Shown one piece after another: positions 5,646 through 6,793 of a stretch of DNA of 6,793 nucleotides. Position 1 is the stretch's first letter; each line of letters starts with the position of its first letter. The notes below the pieces were generated by a model. It did not search any database. It worked only from the letters and a program-made list of their open reading frames with translations, and was not told where the DNA came from. The stretch is from Deltaproteobacteria bacterium (GTDB lineage Bacteria > Desulfobacterota > Desulfobacteria > Desulfobacterales > JAUVGT01), in assembly GCA_030593645.1 (NCBI GenBank), contig JAUVGT010000274.1:1-6793 (forward strand). Reading direction: 5' to 3'. The position numbers and the translations under genes were made by a program.

Positions 5646-5678
5646 TTATTTCATAACATAATAATACATATGAAATAA
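5646..5678. repeat. 10-bp perfect inverted repeat in the divergent spacer
   Basis: TTATTTCATA (5646-5655) is the exact reverse complement of TATGAAATAA (5669-5678), with a 13-base spacer. There is no T tract suggesting a terminator. Its place upstream of both divergent genes suits an operator for a dimeric regulator, but this is inference. Confidence 0.4.
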
Positions 5679-5706
5679 AGTGTATCTTCAAGAAAAAACA
5701 GTTGAT

Positions 5707-5733
5707 TTGACACTACCGATTTATACATATTCT
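5707..5733 (+). promoter_or_regulatory. Candidate promoter for the cyclic-nucleotide-domain gene
   Basis: A perfect TTGACA (5707-5712) is followed after 15 bases by TATTCT (5728-5733), a 4/6 match to TATAAT. The spacing is short and the -10 weak. If used, the 5' untranslated leader would be roughly 150 bases. GATAAT at 5783-5788 is an alternative -10 without a good -35. Confidence 0.3.
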
Positions 5734-5835
5734 TTTACATTTTTAATCCTCATTATGAACCTTCAAAAATATCTGTGAATATGATAATATTATTTGATGA
5801 TACAGGATAAATGATGTACTATGCATTAATATTGA

Positions 5836-5848
5836 TTAGAAGTGGTTA
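5836..5848. repeat. 13-base direct repeat, copy 2 (family A end-like)
   Basis: TTAGAAGTGGTTA is the partner of 5592-5604. Bases 5837-5847 (TAGAAGTGGTT) are the exact reverse complement of part of the family A right end at 538-548. It lies 46 bases before the next gene's ATG with no second arm nearby. Confidence 0.4.
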
Positions 5849-5894
5849 CATATATTCAGCACTTTAAATCTGTTGATATCATATTGAGTCAAAT

Positions 5895-6793
5895 ATGGCG
5901 ACTTTAGAAACCTATTTTAAGATCATTGAAAACAACAATTGCCCCATGTATAAAGACGGTGATGAGTTCAGGCTTTCCGGGAACGCCATTTCACTTGAAT
6001 TGAAACAGGAAAAGATTTTTATTACAACCGCAATTATCAAGGCACCCATCGAAAAGAAAACATGCCGCATTTTGGTCGGCGACCTCACAAAAGTTTTGAT
6101 TGAATATGAAAGTATCGATAAAATACCAACCAGTTCGGTCAGTTGCAAGGGATGTACGGGTACGATCAAACTTAAGTATACCAGGGAAAAGTCAGAATTA
6201 AGCGATGATAAAGTACCTGTAAGAAGTGAGAATGTGAATGTGATTGCAAATGTATTGAGCAACTTTTCAATATTCCAATCACTTGATATCGACAGCTTAA
6301 AAGATATCGTTCCATTTTTAAAACTGAAAAAATTTCCTAAAGGGGCCACAATATTAAAAAAAGGAGCACCGGCTCAGAACCTTTTTATCATTCTTTCCGG
6401 TATAGTCGATGTCCTCGATGATGATGGTGTACGTCTTTCAAACCTCAAAAAGGGAGATGTGTTCGGTGAAATGAGCTTGATCAGCGGTGATCCGGTGGGT
6501 GCAACCATAAAAGTGATGAAACCTGCAACAATTGTTTTTATCAGAGGAAAGGATTTTAACGATGTCATCATTAAATTCCCTTCCATACAGATGTATCTGG
6601 CCCGCCTTCTGGCCCGGAGACTGGCAAAATCAAATATTGAACGATCTGAAGAAGCGGCTTCAGGCATGAGTGGAACGCTTGCTGAAATGCCGCCGTCAGA
6701 GATATTGCAAACCTTGAATCTAAATCAGAAAACAGGTAAGTTAACACTATCATTGCAGGATACAGACGCGGTATTCTATTTTAATGAAGGGGA
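5895..6793 (+). CDS. Cyclic-nucleotide-binding-fold protein with four-Cys N-terminal region and start of a DUF4388-like domain (3' end outside window)
   Basis: The frame is open from ATG 5895 to the right edge (299 complete codons); a TGA at 5874-5876 limits any upstream start. The ribosome site is weak. Three parts are visible. Residues 1-100 are a small domain with NNCPMYKDGDEFRLSGNA and cysteines C16, C57, C84 and C87 (SCKGCTG), plausibly metal-binding, of unknown role. Residues about 121-247 are a cyclic-nucleotide-binding fold: FSIFQSLD, GATILKKGAPAQNLFIILSG, LKKGDVFGEMSLISGDP, then an amphipathic helix. The phosphate-binding cassette has V201 where cAMP/cGMP binders have arginine, so canonical nucleotide binding is doubtful. 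From about 260, SGTLAEMPPSEILQTLNLN and QKTGKLTL match the start of DUF4388/PATAN-like domains of regulatory proteins. No signal peptide, membrane segment or DNA-binding domain is seen. It is probably a cytoplasmic signalling or scaffold protein with unknown input and output. Divergent from the dacB-like gene. Confidence 0.85.
   Translation, partial: MATLETYFKIIENNNCPMYKDGDEFRLSGNAISLELKQEKIFITTAIIKAPIEKKTCRILVGDLTKVLIEYESIDKIPTSSVSCKGCTGTIKLKYTREKSELSDDKVPVRSENVNVIANVLSNFSIFQSLDIDSLKDIVPFLKLKKFPKGATILKKGAPAQNLFIILSGIVDVLDDDGVRLSNLKKGDVFGEMSLISGDPVGATIKVMKPATIVFIRGKDFNDVIIKFPSIQMYLARLLARRLAKSNIERSEEAASGMSGTLAEMPPSEILQTLNLNQKTGKLTLSLQDTDAVFYFNEG

Larger units (their letters stand above)
5573..5894. 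other. AT-rich divergent intergenic region
   Basis: This 322-bp spacer separates the divergent dacB-like and cyclic-nucleotide-domain genes, so it must hold promoters for both unless either is read from further away. I see no credible coding frame. It contains a perfect TATAAT on the minus strand, a perfect TTGACA on the plus strand, a 10-bp inverted repeat and two near-identical 13-base sites, described separately. Confidence 0.6.

Noticed and set aside
5912..6349. 145-codon open frame on the minus strand
   Set aside because: It overlaps the opposite-strand gene that has clear cyclic-nucleotide-fold and DUF4388-like motifs.

Overview
The window looks like chromosomal DNA of an AT-rich, Gram-negative sulfate-reducer-like bacterium, most likely in the Desulfobacterales/Desulfobacterota. 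Three things suggest this: the leuB protein type, a cyclic-nucleotide-type sensor domain joined to a DUF4388-like domain, and intergenic palindromic repeats whose ends read TGACGGTTTCGTAAAAAGTC. From memory this repeat type is common in that group. The taxonomic call is an inference; no search was run.

Layout from left to right: (1) the 3' end of a phosphatidylserine synthase gene (pssA); (2) a spacer filled by a 144-bp imperfect palindrome, then leuB (3-isopropylmalate dehydrogenase); (3) a second spacer filled by another palindromic element with 24-bp perfect outer inverted repeats, then greA (transcript cleavage factor); (4) a short spacer with an intrinsic terminator flanked by one isolated end of each repeat family; (5) rpoZ (RNA polymerase omega), ttcA (tRNA 2-thiocytidine synthase family) and folE2 (type IB GTP cyclohydrolase), closely spaced and probably cotranscribed; (6) a convergent gene for a PBP4-type D-Ala-D-Ala carboxypeptidase (dacB-like), whose stop codon lies three bases beyond the folE2 stop within a shared small hairpin; (7) a 322-bp AT-rich divergent spacer; (8) the 5' part of a gene for a multidomain regulator-like protein (four-cysteine N-terminal region, cyclic-nucleotide-binding fold, start of DUF4388/PATAN-like domain) that runs off the right edge.

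Most genes are housekeeping: phospholipid head groups, leucine synthesis, transcription, tRNA thiolation, pterin/7-deazapurine precursor synthesis and peptidoglycan trimming. The least ordinary content is the repeat system, in which two elements appear to share a core but carry different terminal sequences, and the last gene, whose nucleotide-binding cassette lacks the usual phosphate-binding arginine. I found no CRISPR array, phage genes, insertion sequence, tRNA or rRNA, and no clear new multi-gene system.
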